Shown piece by piece: positions 1 through 8,967 of a stretch of 64,000 nucleotides of DNA. How positions within the stretch are numbered: the stretch's first letter is position 1; every line of letters starts with the position of its first letter. The notes under the pieces are model-generated. The model saw nothing but the letters and a program-made list of their open reading frames with translations. It had not been told where the DNA came from and ran no database searches. A program made the translations under genes and the position numbers. This DNA is from Paraburkholderia ferrariae NBRC 106233 (GTDB taxonomy: Bacteria > Pseudomonadota > Gammaproteobacteria > Burkholderiales > Burkholderiaceae). The stretch lies in NCBI RefSeq assembly GCF_000685035.1, contig NZ_BAYB01000035.1:35400-99399 (forward strand), in the 5' to 3' direction.

Positions 1-55
1 CCTCTTCCTGGCGATTCTCCAGGCGGATTCCCTCTGCGCGGGCGTTCAGCTGTTT

Positions 56-673
56 TCAGCCTCGCGCGCCCGCGGACCCCGCGAGCGCGAGGTAACGCGC
101 GTGCAGCCTATCCACGTCTTGCGAGAGCGCTTCGAGGGTGGCGCCGTCGTTGACGATGATGTCGTCCGCGGCGGCGAGCCGCGCCTCGCGCGTGGCCTGG
201 CGAGCAATGATGGCTAGCACCTGCTCGCGCGTGAAGCCGTTGCGGCGCATCACGCGCGCGATTTGCGTCTCGACGCTGCAATCCACGGCCAGCACGCGTT
301 CGACACGCGTTTTCCACGTGCCCGATTCGACGAGGAGCGGCACGACGACGATGACATACGGCCCGCTCGCCGCAAGCGAAGTGCGTTCGGTCTCGTAGCG
401 GATGAGCGGATGCGTGATCGCTTCGAGCCGCTTGCGGGCCGTTTCGTCGCTGAAGACCAGCGCGCGCATGCGGGCACGATCCATGGAGCCATCGGGCGCC
501 ACGAATTCGGGGCCGAACTGCTCGCGGATCGCCGCCATCGCGGCCCCTTGGGGTGCCGTGATGTGATGCGCAATCGCATCGGTATCGACGACGGGCACGC
601 CGTGCGCCGCGAACAGGTCCGCCACGGTCGATTTGCCGCTGCCTATGCCGCCTGTCAGTCCGATCGAGAACAT
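56..673 (-). CDS. coaE: Dephospho-CoA kinase
   Basis: This enzyme phosphorylates the 3'-hydroxyl of dephospho-CoA with ATP, the last step of coenzyme A synthesis, in the cytosol. The 205-aa protein opens with a P-loop, GLTGGIGSGKST (about residues 6-17), followed by the family motif VVDTDAIAHH and later ITHPLIR. Length is normal for CoaE. It is the last visible gene of a minus-strand run with the prepilin peptidase (3-bp gap), as in other Burkholderiaceae. The 55 bp beyond its stop contain no start codon for a further gene. Identification is by motif and context. Confidence 0.96.
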   Translation of the reverse strand: MFSIGLTGGIGSGKSTVADLFAAHGVPVVDTDAIAHHITAPQGAAMAAIREQFGPEFVAPDGSMDRARMRALVFSDETARKRLEAITHPLIRYETERTSLAASGPYVIVVVPLLVESGTWKTRVERVLAVDCSVETQIARVMRRNGFTREQVLAIIARQATREARLAAADDIIVNDGATLEALSQDVDRLHARYLALAGSAGARG

Positions 674-676
674 CGA

Positions 677-1600
677 TCAGGTCCCCCACACGAAATACAA
701 CGGTGTCCCCACGAACAGCGTGACGAGTGCCCCTGCCGCCAGATACGGGCCGAAGGGCAAAGGCTCCTCGAAGCGCATGCGCCCGGTCCAGGTGGCGACG
801 AGGCCAACCACGGCACCGCCGACGGCGGCGATCACGACGATCTGCGGCAGCGCGCCCCAACCCAGCCAGGCGCCGAGTGCCGCGAGCAGTTTGAAGTCGC
901 CGTAGCCCATGCCTTCGACGCCGCGCAGCAGCCGGAACACCCAGTACACGCACCAGAGCGCGAGGTAGCCCGCAATGGCGCCGATCACGGCCGTGTGCAG
1001 CGCAACGAACGTGCCCCACAGATTCACGATCAGCCCGGCCCAGAGAAGCGGCTGGGTGATCTCGTCGTAGAGCATCTGGTGTTCGAGGTCGATCGCGCTG
1101 GCGGCGATCAGCGCCGCGCACAGCGCGAATGCGGCCAGCGCCTTGCCCGAAGGCCCGAACGCGGCGAGCGCGAGCACGGCGCAGGCGGCGCCCGCCAGTT
1201 CTATGAGCGGGTAGCGGGCGCTCACGCGCGCGTGGCAGTGCGAGCAGCGGCCGCGCAATGCGAGCCAGCTCAGCACGGGAATGTTCTCCCAGGCGCGCAG
1301 CACGTGGCCGCAATGGGCGCAGGCGCTGCGCGGCAGCCACAGGTTGTAGCGCTCGGGCAGGCCATCGCCGGCAAAGAGCTGGCCGGTGGCTTCCGCGGCG
1401 TCGGCGCGCCAGGCGCGTTCCAGCATGATCGGCAGCCGGTGCACGACCACGTTGAGGAAGCTGCCGACGATGAGCCCGAGCACGATCGCAAACCCCGTCA
1501 GCAGGGCGGGCGGCAGTGTGGCGAGCGCGGCGCCGATGGCATTGGCCGGGCCGGCGGGCACGAGATCGGAGGCGGAAGCGGACAGGAAATGAATGGGCAT
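677..1600 (-). CDS. pilD: Type IV prepilin peptidase / leader peptidase (A24 family)
   Basis: A bifunctional inner-membrane enzyme that cleaves prepilin leader peptides and N-methylates the new N terminus. The 307-aa protein has about eight hydrophobic segments, an N-terminal GSFLNVVVHRLP motif, a two-pair zinc-binding cysteine motif (CAHCGH ... CSHCHA) and the two catalytic aspartate contexts, SAIDLEHQMLYDEIT and GYGDFKLLAALGAWLG (family GxGD). It lies between coaE and the pilC-like gene, so this is a pilus or secretion assembly cluster. No pilin gene is present in the window. Confidence 0.95.
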   Translation of the reverse strand: MPIHFLSASASDLVPAGPANAIGAALATLPPALLTGFAIVLGLIVGSFLNVVVHRLPIMLERAWRADAAEATGQLFAGDGLPERYNLWLPRSACAHCGHVLRAWENIPVLSWLALRGRCSHCHARVSARYPLIELAGAACAVLALAAFGPSGKALAAFALCAALIAASAIDLEHQMLYDEITQPLLWAGLIVNLWGTFVALHTAVIGAIAGYLALWCVYWVFRLLRGVEGMGYGDFKLLAALGAWLGWGALPQIVVIAAVGGAVVGLVATWTGRMRFEEPLPFGPYLAAGALVTLFVGTPLYFVWGT

Positions 1601-1627
1601 GGCGGGTGCGGAAATCTGGCAGCGATG

Positions 1628-2854
1628 CTACACCACGTTGCCGAGTTGAATGATGGGAAGATACATCGCCACCACGAGGCCGCCGACCAGCGCGCCGAGC
1701 ACGACGATCACGAGCGGTTCGCACAGGCTCGCAAGCAGGCCGATCTTCTCGTCCACCTGGCGGTCTGCGAGCGAGGCAACGTCGAGCAGCATGGCGTCGA
1801 GCGCGCCGGATTCTTCCGCCACGGCCACCGGCTGGATCACGTCGCCTGGAAAGCAGCCGGCGGCGCGCATCGCGCTGGCGAGCCGCTCGCCATGCCGCAG
1901 CCGCGCGCTGATGCCGGCGCTCGCGTGATCGAAGAAGGCGTTGCCGCTTGCGTGCGTGAGCGAGTCGAAGGCGTCCGCGAGCGGCGTGCCGGCCGTGAGC
2001 AGGGTGCCGAGCGCGCGGCTCCAGCGTGCCGCGCACAGTGCCGTGAGGAGCGGGCCCACGAAGGGCAGTTTCAGCACGGCGCGCCCGAAGGCGATGCGCG
2101 CGCGAACGGAGCGGCGCAGCACGCCTTGGGCCGCGAACACCGCAGCCGCGGCGCACAGGGCTGCGGGCAGACTCCAGCGTGCGGCACCGGCCGAGAGCAT
2201 CAGCACGAATTGCGTGGGCGCGGGCAATGCGGCGCCGAAGCCGTCGAAGATCTGCTTGAAGGTCGGCACGACCCACACGAGCAAAGCCGCAGTGATAGCC
2301 ACGGCCAGCAGCATGACGGCGACGGGATAGGTGAGCGCGGCGCGGACTTTGGAGCGCTGCGCAGCGGCGCGCTCGCGGTCGTCGGCGATGCGCGCGAGCA
2401 CGCCCGCAAGCGTGCCCGATGCTTCGCCCACGGCAACGAGCTGGCGATAGAGCACGCCAAAGCGTGCGGGATGGCGCGCGAGCGAGTCGGAGAAGCGCAG
2501 GCCGGCCGTTAAGTCGCGCGCAAGCGCGGCCGCGATACGGGGCATGCCGCCCGGGCCCGGCGACTGCGCCAGGAGTTCGAGCGAGGGCGCAAGTGGCAGG
2601 CCGGCCCGCTGGAGGCTCGATAGCTGGCGGGTGAAGCGCGTGACGTCGGCGTGGCTGGCACGCGGCACCGGTGCTGCGCGCCGCTGCTCCAGCGCTGTGA
2701 CCGTGATGCGCTCGCGTTTGAGCGCGCGCCGGGCGGCGGCCATGTCGGCGGCGATCAACATGCCGCGGCACGGGCCGCCCGAGGCGTCGATGCCCCGCCA
2801 CGCGTAGCGCCATTCGGCCGCCGTTGCGCCGTCTTCCGCGCGCGCCGGCATCAT
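1628..2854 (-). CDS. pilC: Type II secretion / type IV pilus inner-membrane protein, PilC/GspF family
   Basis: The 408-aa polytopic platform protein couples the assembly ATPase to pilus or pseudopilus growth. It shows two GspF domains: the first has RQLSSLQRAGLPLAPSLELL and RFSDSLARHP, the second ARWSRALGTLLTAGTPLADA and GDVIQPVAVAEESG. Hydrophobic segments sit near the middle (PVAVMLLAVAITAALLVWVV) and the C terminus. Its start codon overlaps the stop of the upstream ATPase gene by 4 bp, which implies translational coupling. Confidence 0.94.
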   Translation of the reverse strand: MMPARAEDGATAAEWRYAWRGIDASGGPCRGMLIAADMAAARRALKRERITVTALEQRRAAPVPRASHADVTRFTRQLSSLQRAGLPLAPSLELLAQSPGPGGMPRIAAALARDLTAGLRFSDSLARHPARFGVLYRQLVAVGEASGTLAGVLARIADDRERAAAQRSKVRAALTYPVAVMLLAVAITAALLVWVVPTFKQIFDGFGAALPAPTQFVLMLSAGAARWSLPAALCAAAAVFAAQGVLRRSVRARIAFGRAVLKLPFVGPLLTALCAARWSRALGTLLTAGTPLADAFDSLTHASGNAFFDHASAGISARLRHGERLASAMRAAGCFPGDVIQPVAVAEESGALDAMLLDVASLADRQVDEKIGLLASLCEPLVIVVLGALVGGLVVAMYLPIIQLGNVV

Positions 2855-4131
2855 GGCGAATCCGTTGCGGCAAGCGCTTCGGCGAGGCTCGTGGTGCCGT
2901 CGCGTACTCGCCCGAGCGCCGCCTCGCGCAGCGTTGCCACGCCTTCCTCACGCGCCTGGCGGGCGATGACGCGCGCGCCTTGTTTCGCCACGATCAGATC
3001 GCGCAGCGCATCCGATATCGGCATCACCTCGTGAATCCCGATGCGCCCGCGATACCCGATGCCGTGACACGCCTCGCAGCCGCGGGCGGCATAGATCGGA
3101 TGGCCCGCGTCCAGCCCGGCGGCGCGCAACGTGGCAGCCGATTCGCCGGCGAGGGCACGGCATTGCGTGCAGAGCTTGCGCACGAGCCGTTGTGCCGTGA
3201 CGAGCCGCAGCGCGCCGGCCAGGTTATAAGGTTCGACGCCGATGTCGATGAGCCGTGCCGCGGCGGCCGGCGCGTCGTTGGTGTGCAGCGTGGAGAGCAC
3301 GAGATGCCCGGTCTGTGCGGCTTTCACCGCGACGCTGGCGGTTTCCTCGTCGCGAATCTCGCCGATCATCACGACGTCCGGATCTTGCCGCAGCAGCGCG
3401 CGCAACGCGAGCGCGAAGGTGAGGCCGGCTTTCTCGCGCACGTTGACCTGGTTGATGCCGGCAAGCTGGATTTCAGCCGGATCTTCCACGGAGCACAGAT
3501 TGCGCGAGTCGTTGTTGAGCCGTTGCAGGAAGCAGTAGAGCGAGAGTGTCTTGCCGCTGCCGGTCGGCCCTGTTACCAGGGCGAGGCCATGGGGCGCGCG
3601 GATCGCCTCGGCGACGATTTCCTGCTGCGCTTCGTCGAGCCCGAGCGCGGCGAGCGAGAGATTCGCGGGCAACGCTTCGAGCCGCCGCAGTACGAGTTTC
3701 TCGCCGAAGAGCGTGGGCAGCGAATTCACGCGATAGTCCTCGGCGGGTTGTGCCGGGCCCGATGGCGCGAGCCGCAGCCGGCCGTCGAGCGGAATGCGCC
3801 GCTCCGCGATGTCCATGCGCGCCAGCACCTTGACACGGGTGATGAACGGGTCGCGCAGATGGGCCGGTGGCCGAGCCGCTTCGTGGAGCACGCCGTCGAT
3901 GCGCAAGCGGATACGCCAGCCGTGCTCGAGCGGTTCGACGTGCAGGTCGGACGCGTTGCGGCGCGCCGCTTCGCGCAGCGTTTCGGTGAAGAGGCGCACG
4001 GCGGGCGCGTCGTCCGCATGGGCCGCGGCGAGCGAGGCGGATGGCGCGGCGCGCGCGATGCCGCCGCTCGCCGCGCTTTGCACGGCGGCATACGCGCGAC
4101 GCGAAGTCTCGCGATAAGGAATGGTTAGCAT
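2851..4131 (-). CDS. pilB: Type IV pilus / type II secretion assembly ATPase, PilB/GspE family
   Basis: A hexameric cytoplasmic ATPase that powers pilus extension. Visible are Walker A GPTGSGKT, an Asp box and Walker B (DVVMIGEIRDEETA), a His box (LSTLHTND) and a C-terminal four-cysteine zinc motif (CTQC ... CEAC) followed by GIGYRGRIGIHEV. From the chosen ATG at 4131 it is 426 aa. An alternative in-frame start at 4203 gives 450 aa but adds a low-complexity Arg-rich stretch. Either way it is shorter than typical 560-aa GspE/PilB, because the N-terminal domain is reduced to about 70 residues. Confidence 0.92.
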   Translation of the reverse strand: MLTIPYRETSRRAYAAVQSAASGGIARAAPSASLAAAHADDAPAVRLFTETLREAARRNASDLHVEPLEHGWRIRLRIDGVLHEAARPPAHLRDPFITRVKVLARMDIAERRIPLDGRLRLAPSGPAQPAEDYRVNSLPTLFGEKLVLRRLEALPANLSLAALGLDEAQQEIVAEAIRAPHGLALVTGPTGSGKTLSLYCFLQRLNNDSRNLCSVEDPAEIQLAGINQVNVREKAGLTFALALRALLRQDPDVVMIGEIRDEETASVAVKAAQTGHLVLSTLHTNDAPAAAARLIDIGVEPYNLAGALRLVTAQRLVRKLCTQCRALAGESAATLRAAGLDAGHPIYAARGCEACHGIGYRGRIGIHEVMPISDALRDLIVAKQGARVIARQAREEGVATLREAALGRVRDGTTSLAEALAATDSP

Positions 4132-4254
4132 GGAATGCCGGCTGGGGGGCCGCCTGCGTGAAGGAACGGCTCCATCATCGAATGGCGCACGAGCGCACGC
4201 CATTCGTCCGGATGGCTAACGACGCTTAAGGATGCTGAATGACGCTCAGGATGC

Positions 4255-5574
4255 TCAACGACCCGGCAGGAGCTTCTTCGCCTTCTTCAACGGGCTGGTG
4301 CGCGGCTTCGCACCGGGCTTGAAGAGCTTCACCGTGCGCACGGCCTGATCGTCGCTGCGCAGCACTTCGAGCTTCGCGTCGCCGATCTGCACGCACACGT
4401 CGCCCTCCGGAATCTCTTCGAGCACTTCGAGGATCAGACCGTTGAGCGTCTTCGGGCCGTCGGTGGGCAGTGTCAGATGCAGCCAGCGGTTGAGTTCGCG
4501 CAAGGGCATGCTGCCCGGCACGATGCATTCGCCGTCCTCGTTCCAGCCGCCGCGGCCCGTGCCGCTGCGTGGCAGCGTGGTGGTGAATTCGCCGATCAGC
4601 TCTTCGATGATGTCTTCCGGCGTCACGAGACCTTCCATCTCGCCGTATTCGTTGACCACGAGCGCGACGCGGTGGCGGCTTTCCTGGAAGTACTGAAGTT
4701 GCTGGAAGACGGGGGTGCCGGTGGGCACGAAATAGGGATCGTCGAGCAACTCGCGCAGCGTATCGCGCTCAAGCTCCTGGTTGTGCAGCGCCGAGAGCGT
4801 CTTGCGCACGTGCAGCACGCCCAGCACGCGGTCGATGTCGCCTTGATAGACGATCAGCCGGTTGTGATAGCAGGTTTCGAGCTGGTGCAGGATGTCGTCG
4901 AGCGGGGCGTCGAAGTCGAGCGCCTCGATGCGACGGCGCGGAATCATCACGTCGTCGACGGTGATGTTTTCGAGGTCGAACAGATTCAGGAGCACGCTTC
5001 GGTGCTTGGTCGGCATGAAGCTGCCGGACTCGAGCACCATGGTGCGCAGCTCTTCGGTTGACAGTCGCTGCTCGCGCGCGTCGCGCGTATTGATGTGCAG
5101 CACGCGCAGGACGGTGTTGGCGAACAGATTCACGAACCAGACGATGGGCTTCGTCACGCGCATGAGCGGCGCGATCAGAAGGGCCGCGGGCAGCGCGATC
5201 TTTTCCGGGAACGTGGCGCCGACGATCTTCGGCGTGATTTCCGCGAACACGATGATCAGGAACGCGACGATGCCGGTCGCGATCGACAGCACGAGGTTGT
5301 TGTGGCCGAACGTGTGCAGCGCGATCGAGGTGGTGAGGACCGGGATGATCGTGTTGAAGAGATTGTTGCCGATCAGGATGACGGTGAGCAGCAGGTCCGT
5401 GCGGCCGAGCAGGCTTTGCGTGGTTTTCGCGCCCAGCGCGCCCTGGTTTGCAAGGTGTTTGAGCCGATGACGGTTGAGCGCCATCATCGCCGTTTCGGAG
5501 ATGGAGAAGAGGCTGGAGCAGATGAGCAGGACGAAAACGGCGCAAATCTGCGCCCACAACGGGAGTTGGTCCAC
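4255..5574 (-). CDS. Hemolysin/CorC-type membrane protein (DUF21 + CBS + CorC_HlyC domains)
   Basis: The 439-aa inner-membrane protein has an N-terminal DUF21 transmembrane domain (about residues 1-190, four hydrophobic segments), a CBS pair (about 205-330, containing MIPRRRIEALD and NEYGEMEGLVTPEDIIEELIGE) and a C-terminal CorC_HlyC domain (about 345-425). Members are linked to Mg/Co efflux or cation resistance, but the substrate is not proven here. The C terminus is Lys/Arg-rich. It sits alone on the minus strand beside the island junction. Confidence 0.9.
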   Translation of the reverse strand: MDQLPLWAQICAVFVLLICSSLFSISETAMMALNRHRLKHLANQGALGAKTTQSLLGRTDLLLTVILIGNNLFNTIIPVLTTSIALHTFGHNNLVLSIATGIVAFLIIVFAEITPKIVGATFPEKIALPAALLIAPLMRVTKPIVWFVNLFANTVLRVLHINTRDAREQRLSTEELRTMVLESGSFMPTKHRSVLLNLFDLENITVDDVMIPRRRIEALDFDAPLDDILHQLETCYHNRLIVYQGDIDRVLGVLHVRKTLSALHNQELERDTLRELLDDPYFVPTGTPVFQQLQYFQESRHRVALVVNEYGEMEGLVTPEDIIEELIGEFTTTLPRSGTGRGGWNEDGECIVPGSMPLRELNRWLHLTLPTDGPKTLNGLILEVLEEIPEGDVCVQIGDAKLEVLRSDDQAVRTVKLFKPGAKPRTSPLKKAKKLLPGR

Positions 5575-5715
5575 GCGTCGCGTAAGTAAGAGAAACGGAT
5601 GGGGGGACTATAGCAGAGAGGAATTGGCGTATCGGACGTTGCCGCACGCGCGGCGTGCCGGGCCCGCCTGCAGGGAATGGCCAGGACACTTGCCCAGAAC
5701 GCGGACGAAAAAAAA

Positions 5716-5736
5716 CCGCGCGATGCGCGGTTTTTT
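5716..5736 (-). terminator. Intrinsic terminator, probably once that of tRNA-Pro
   Basis: A 6-bp GC stem (CCGCGC / GCGCGG, loop GAT) flanked by A-runs on one side and T6 on the other, so it can act in both directions. It lies directly outside the left attachment repeat. In the uninterrupted chromosome it would stand just past the 3' end of the tRNA-Pro gene now at 27767, so the island has separated the tRNA from its terminator. Confidence 0.7.
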
Positions 5737-5738
5737 CG

Positions 5739-5771
5739 AAATTCTGGTCGGGGTGAGAGGATTCGAACCTC
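5739..5771. repeat. Left attachment site (attL), 33-bp duplication of the tRNA-Pro 3' end
   Basis: These 33 bases are identical to 27761-27793. They comprise the last 27 bases of the tRNA-Pro gene including CCA (minus strand) plus six flanking bases. Identity stops sharply at both ends (g versus t outside; t versus c inside). This is the classic footprint of a tyrosine-recombinase island integrated at a tRNA 3' end. Confidence 0.93.
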
Positions 5772-6160
5772 TCTGTGTCGACCGTAGAATAAGGCTTTCC
5801 GGGGAATTCGTCAACATCAAATGCGTGTCGAATTGACAAGGTTTCAAGCCTAGAGGTTACCACAGACAGCACTGGTTTCTCCCGGATTTTCGAGTGCACA
5901 CGCATGGTGCAAGCGTTCCTCCAAGCAACAAAGTCTATGGTTCCCCCCGTTTTTGCAAGGCTGATGTTCGACGCTGTGGTTGGCTTGCGTAGATCTATCC
6001 GGCGTCGTTGTGGGGATCGCTCCCCGTTCCACAATGAGAGTCGCGGCTGACGGTCCTAACAAATGTCCGGCCTATCTTGCCTGATCGAGGGCATGCGGAT
6101 TGGGAGCCACATAGGTGCCCACACGCGTCTTGCTTTTAGCGTGTTATGGCAGCAACATCG
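5772..6160. other. Left-end island sequence without a gene
   Basis: Between attL and the first promoter I see no convincing coding sequence. ORFs here run through the attachment site and have no family features. The tract is the boundary of the island and may hold recombination-directionality or arm-type sites, which I cannot identify. Confidence 0.4.
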
Positions 6161-6201
6161 TTGACACTCCGGACGTTTCTAATATAATTAATATTAGAAA
6201 C
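6161..6201 (+). promoter_or_regulatory. Consensus sigma-70 promoter overlapped by a perfect palindromic operator
   Basis: A -35 TTGACA (6161-6166) and a -10 TATAAT (6183-6188), both perfect consensus, are separated by 16 bp. A perfect 11-5-11 inverted repeat, GTTTCTAATAT / ATATTAGAAAC (6175-6201), covers the -10. The following gene (ATG 6224) encodes an HTH protein, so autorepression is the natural reading. The regulator assignment is inference. Confidence 0.8.
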
Positions 6202-6223
6202 AGTACATCGGAGCACATCCAAG

Positions 6224-6595
6224 ATGGCAAGGCCTATGGCGCCCGTACCACTTCCGGTTTTACAGGCCGGCGAGGTTCATCAACAGCTTGGTGAACTGAC
6301 ACAACACCTCACGGACAACCCGGACGTCGTACGCTTTTCTGTCCAGGTCGATAACCGTACTGGGATAGTGTCCGCCAATGTGCAGCACCGGGATGGACGT
6401 GTCCAGCATAACGAATGGGTCGCAAAGGGTTTGAGTCAGACTACTCGGTTTGACCCTCGTTCGCTCACGATTGAAGACCGAAATGGTGCTGTTCTGTCCT
6501 TGCTTAACCAAGGTCTCACGCAGACGGAAGTGGCGAAGCGCATTGGGATTTCTCAGTCACGAGTGGCGCAGATCAAGAAATTGTCATCCACGTAA
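6224..6595 (+). CDS. Small helix-turn-helix DNA-binding protein, probable autoregulator
   Basis: The 123-aa soluble protein is of unnamed family. The C-terminal ~40 residues contain a clear HTH, GLTQTEVAKRIGISQSRVAQI, of the sigma-r4 / KorB-like type. The N-terminal ~75 residues look like a small alpha/beta domain with no motif I recognise. It is the first gene of the island, downstream of a consensus promoter masked by a perfect palindrome. It may repress itself and the short plus-strand genes that follow. Codon use is less GC-biased than the flanking core genes. Confidence 0.7.
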   Translation: MARPMAPVPLPVLQAGEVHQQLGELTQHLTDNPDVVRFSVQVDNRTGIVSANVQHRDGRVQHNEWVAKGLSQTTRFDPRSLTIEDRNGAVLSLLNQGLTQTEVAKRIGISQSRVAQIKKLSST

Positions 6596-6643
6596 ATTCA
6601 CCAAACTATGCCCGCTCGGTGGGCTGTCGAAAGGACTCTAGAG

Positions 6644-6973
6644 ATGCCGAAATCTACTAACCTCACCGGTGCGTTCGTTGACGGTGCCGTCGATCTCATC
6701 GAAAAAGTTTCAAGTCCGGCGTCCCGAGCAGGCTCCGCCGTCGAGCGCGCCGGCCGTATGCTTGAAGAAGACGTTGATCCTGAAGTCATTGCATTGCAAA
6801 TGACGAAGAACAGCCCAAATGGTAAGCGTTATACCGCTGCCAAAGTCTTGGCGTATGGCGATCTCTATGAGGACTCGAAGACCAAAGCTCCTCTAACTGC
6901 CAAGCAAACCCGTGCGATCATCAAGGATCAGCGTGCCCAGCGGGGAGACGATAGCGAGCCCGTACTCGCCTGA
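6644..6973 (+). CDS. Hypothetical protein
   Basis: A 109-aa soluble protein with no recognised family. The ATG at 6644 is preferred over 6608 because an AGGA sits 8 bases upstream. The protein starts MPKSTNLTG and has a helical middle with a basic, Lys-rich half (TKNSPNGKRYTAAKV). It follows the HTH gene by 48 bp on the same strand and may share its promoter. Its role is unknown. Confidence 0.5.
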   Translation: MPKSTNLTGAFVDGAVDLIEKVSSPASRAGSAVERAGRMLEEDVDPEVIALQMTKNSPNGKRYTAAKVLAYGDLYEDSKTKAPLTAKQTRAIIKDQRAQRGDDSEPVLA

Positions 6974-6986
6974 TCTTGCCCTTCCA

Positions 6987-7136
6987 ATGAACGCCTCTAG
7001 CAGCACGTGCCAGATCAGCATCGACGAGCACTCAAGCATTCTCTTCACCGAAATGCATCTGGCGGATATGAAGGCATGCCTTTCGGCGCTCGACGATAAC
7101 GAAGGCGAGCCGACTGCAACAGCCGGACGCGGGTGA
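6987..7136 (+). CDS. Hypothetical small protein
   Basis: The 49-aa ORF starts 13 bp after the previous stop, is polar and acidic, and contains SIDEHSSILFTEMHLADM. It has no recognised domain. Inclusion rests on operon-like spacing with the two upstream genes. Confidence 0.3.
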   Translation: MNASSSTCQISIDEHSSILFTEMHLADMKACLSALDDNEGEPTATAGRG

Positions 7137-7191
7137 CAGAAGAACACGGAAAAGGGAGTGAGCGAATGCTATCGCAGCGAGTCTGTGATAG

Positions 7192-7389
7192 TTAATCTAT
7201 CTTACCATACTGCTTTGAGTTCACTTCATCCACAGGCGAGACGCGGCCATAGACGAAACCCGGTCCATGGATGACTTCAGTCATCTTGACCGTGTTGGCC
7301 GCCGCGTCCTTTGCGATGCTCTGTGACACACTGGCAAGCACTTCTTCGGACGAGCGGTTGCCAAGCAGAAAACTCAGCAGGTCACTCAT
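7192..7389 (-). CDS. Hypothetical small protein
   Basis: A 65-aa protein beginning MSDLLSFLLGNRSSEE. A GAGGAG Shine-Dalgarno lies immediately before an alternative ATG at 7395, so the second ATG at 7389 has the better spacing. No domain is recognised. It converges with the short plus-strand cluster and lies downstream of the two-TM protein gene on the same strand. Confidence 0.45.
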   Translation of the reverse strand: MSDLLSFLLGNRSSEEVLASVSQSIAKDAAANTVKMTEVIHGPGFVYGRVSPVDEVNSKQYGKID

Positions 7390-7441
7390 GCTCATCTCCT
7401 CGGGAAAACCCTAATATTCTATCATACGGGCCGAGCTGTCA

Positions 7442-8818
7442 TCACGAGACCACTCGGTACTGGCCGACCAGTTGCACCAATAACCGCAGGAAAGGTACCA
7501 ATAGTGGCATAAAAAGGCGGCTCCCGTCATTGTTCAAAATACCCTCTTTCGAACAGTGGACGTTCAAGACGCCGACACACACCCTTTGCAATTTCTGCTC
7601 CTCACCAACCGGGGTGTCCTGAGCAGCAGGAGCGGGAGCGTTACCTGAGGTCGCGCCTGCAGATGGTCCTCCACCGTGTGTAGTTCCCGACGCCTTTTTA
7701 TGTATATCGTCCTTTTTTTGCTCCACTTCAAGGGGAATGGACACAAAACTCTTTAACTCGCCCCGCATTGCCTCGAAATATTCGGTCACCTGAGCGCGGG
7801 TCCTCTCGGTAAAGTCGCAGTATTCGTCAAACGTCACCAGTAGCTCATCAATGCTGTTGAAGCTGGTGTACCGCAAGTTGACCGCTGCCCACGGGGCGCC
7901 GGGCAGCACCCGGAACAGGGTCTTCTTGTCCCCGACGCTCACCGTGGCTTCGGGTGGAATGGGCAGTGCTATCGCCGGTGTCTGCGCAGCGCCAGAACGA
8001 TCGTGGTCATCGAGTGTTACGGCAAGCGATGGGGACAGGGTAAGTACGCCATCGAGATGACGGGTGCGGGGCGTCGGCAGGTCGTCAGAGAACAACAACT
8101 GCTGTTCCAGCGAATCGCGCGTCTGGTCGTCGCAGGCGTCGAGCCAAGCCTTGTCACGAAGCAGCATGACGTTGGCGGAATAGACGGTGTGGCCCGGCTC
8201 GCGGTCAAAGCTGCTAGCCAATCGGGCGACGCAATCAAGCACCTGCCTGATGGCATCTTCAAGAATGTCCTTCCGCTGCTCAGTAAATGCCAGCAGCCCC
8301 AGCGGATACGCCTTCTCGTAGAGGTCCTGAAAAGTGGTCAGGAAGCCGTGTGGGGGCAGGGAGCGCAGGTTCCGAATCATCTCCCGCAATTCGTCACTCT
8401 GCACGATGAGGTCGCGCTGCGCACGCCGTGTCCCCTTGGTCTGCGCCCATTGCTGAACGACGAAGCCCACCGCGAAAATCAACAGCAGTACCCAGAAGAA
8501 ACGCGCCGTTCCCGGCTGGCGTACATACTCGGCAAGGTCAAATGGATGTGAAGTCGGGAGATTTTTCTTTATATCGTCGGTATAGAGAGACGCCCAGAAG
8601 CCAGCGACCACGCCGGTAACCGCGATGGCGGCGACAACCAGGGGAAACGAAAACACCCACTCGAGTAGGCGCAAGCACCACCCAACGAATGTAGCCGCCC
8701 AGCGGAACGGAGTTGCGATGGCCAGAAACGCGCGGTGCCGTCTGGCCATCTTTGCCCAGTCGTCGACTTGGCTTCGCAGCGTCGGCGGTCGACCGAAGGT
8801 CTTTTTTCTTCTTGTCAT
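7442..8818 (-). CDS. Two-TM membrane protein with GAF-like C-terminal region
   Basis: The start at 8818 is chosen because GGAAGG stands 9 bases upstream; the longer frame to 9025 lacks a ribosome-binding site. The 458-aa product has a basic N terminus (MTRRKKTFGRP), a first hydrophobic region at about 37-75, a second at about 97-115 (FFWVLLLIFAVGFVVQQWA) and a large cytoplasmic part. Residues ~360-455 resemble a GAF fold (SFVSIPLEVE ... CVGVLNVHCSKEGI ... LLVPFLRLLVQLVG), interrupted by a Gly/Ala/Pro-rich linker at ~390-415. It may be a membrane sensor or the effector of a defence module. No catalytic motif is visible. Confidence 0.55.
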   Translation of the reverse strand: MTRRKKTFGRPPTLRSQVDDWAKMARRHRAFLAIATPFRWAATFVGWCLRLLEWVFSFPLVVAAIAVTGVVAGFWASLYTDDIKKNLPTSHPFDLAEYVRQPGTARFFWVLLLIFAVGFVVQQWAQTKGTRRAQRDLIVQSDELREMIRNLRSLPPHGFLTTFQDLYEKAYPLGLLAFTEQRKDILEDAIRQVLDCVARLASSFDREPGHTVYSANVMLLRDKAWLDACDDQTRDSLEQQLLFSDDLPTPRTRHLDGVLTLSPSLAVTLDDHDRSGAAQTPAIALPIPPEATVSVGDKKTLFRVLPGAPWAAVNLRYTSFNSIDELLVTFDEYCDFTERTRAQVTEYFEAMRGELKSFVSIPLEVEQKKDDIHKKASGTTHGGGPSAGATSGNAPAPAAQDTPVGEEQKLQRVCVGVLNVHCSKEGILNNDGSRLFMPLLVPFLRLLVQLVGQYRVVS

Positions 8819-8967
8819 CGTTAGTGTCCTTCCGCGTCTCAAGACGGCTCGCGAAATCGAGGCCTCGGCGTTTCCTGGGTGTCCGGGCGTCTGATGCTTA
8901 GCGCGAAGTATATCCGACCCTCGGCGCCGGGCGGTCCCAATCCGGTCGGCATTCAGGGTCCGACTGC

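Noticed and set aside
263..2512. A 749-aa plus-strand open frame
   Set aside because: Antisense shadow of the same three genes; composition dominated by Gly, Ala, Arg and His.
108..2951. A 947-aa minus-strand open frame covering three genes
   Set aside because: Arg-rich shadow frame of coaE, pilD and pilC produced by high GC; no domains and it overlaps well-identified genes.
5474..5836. A 120-aa ORF running through the left attachment site
   Set aside because: It crosses the core/island junction and the tRNA-derived repeat, so it is a chance frame.
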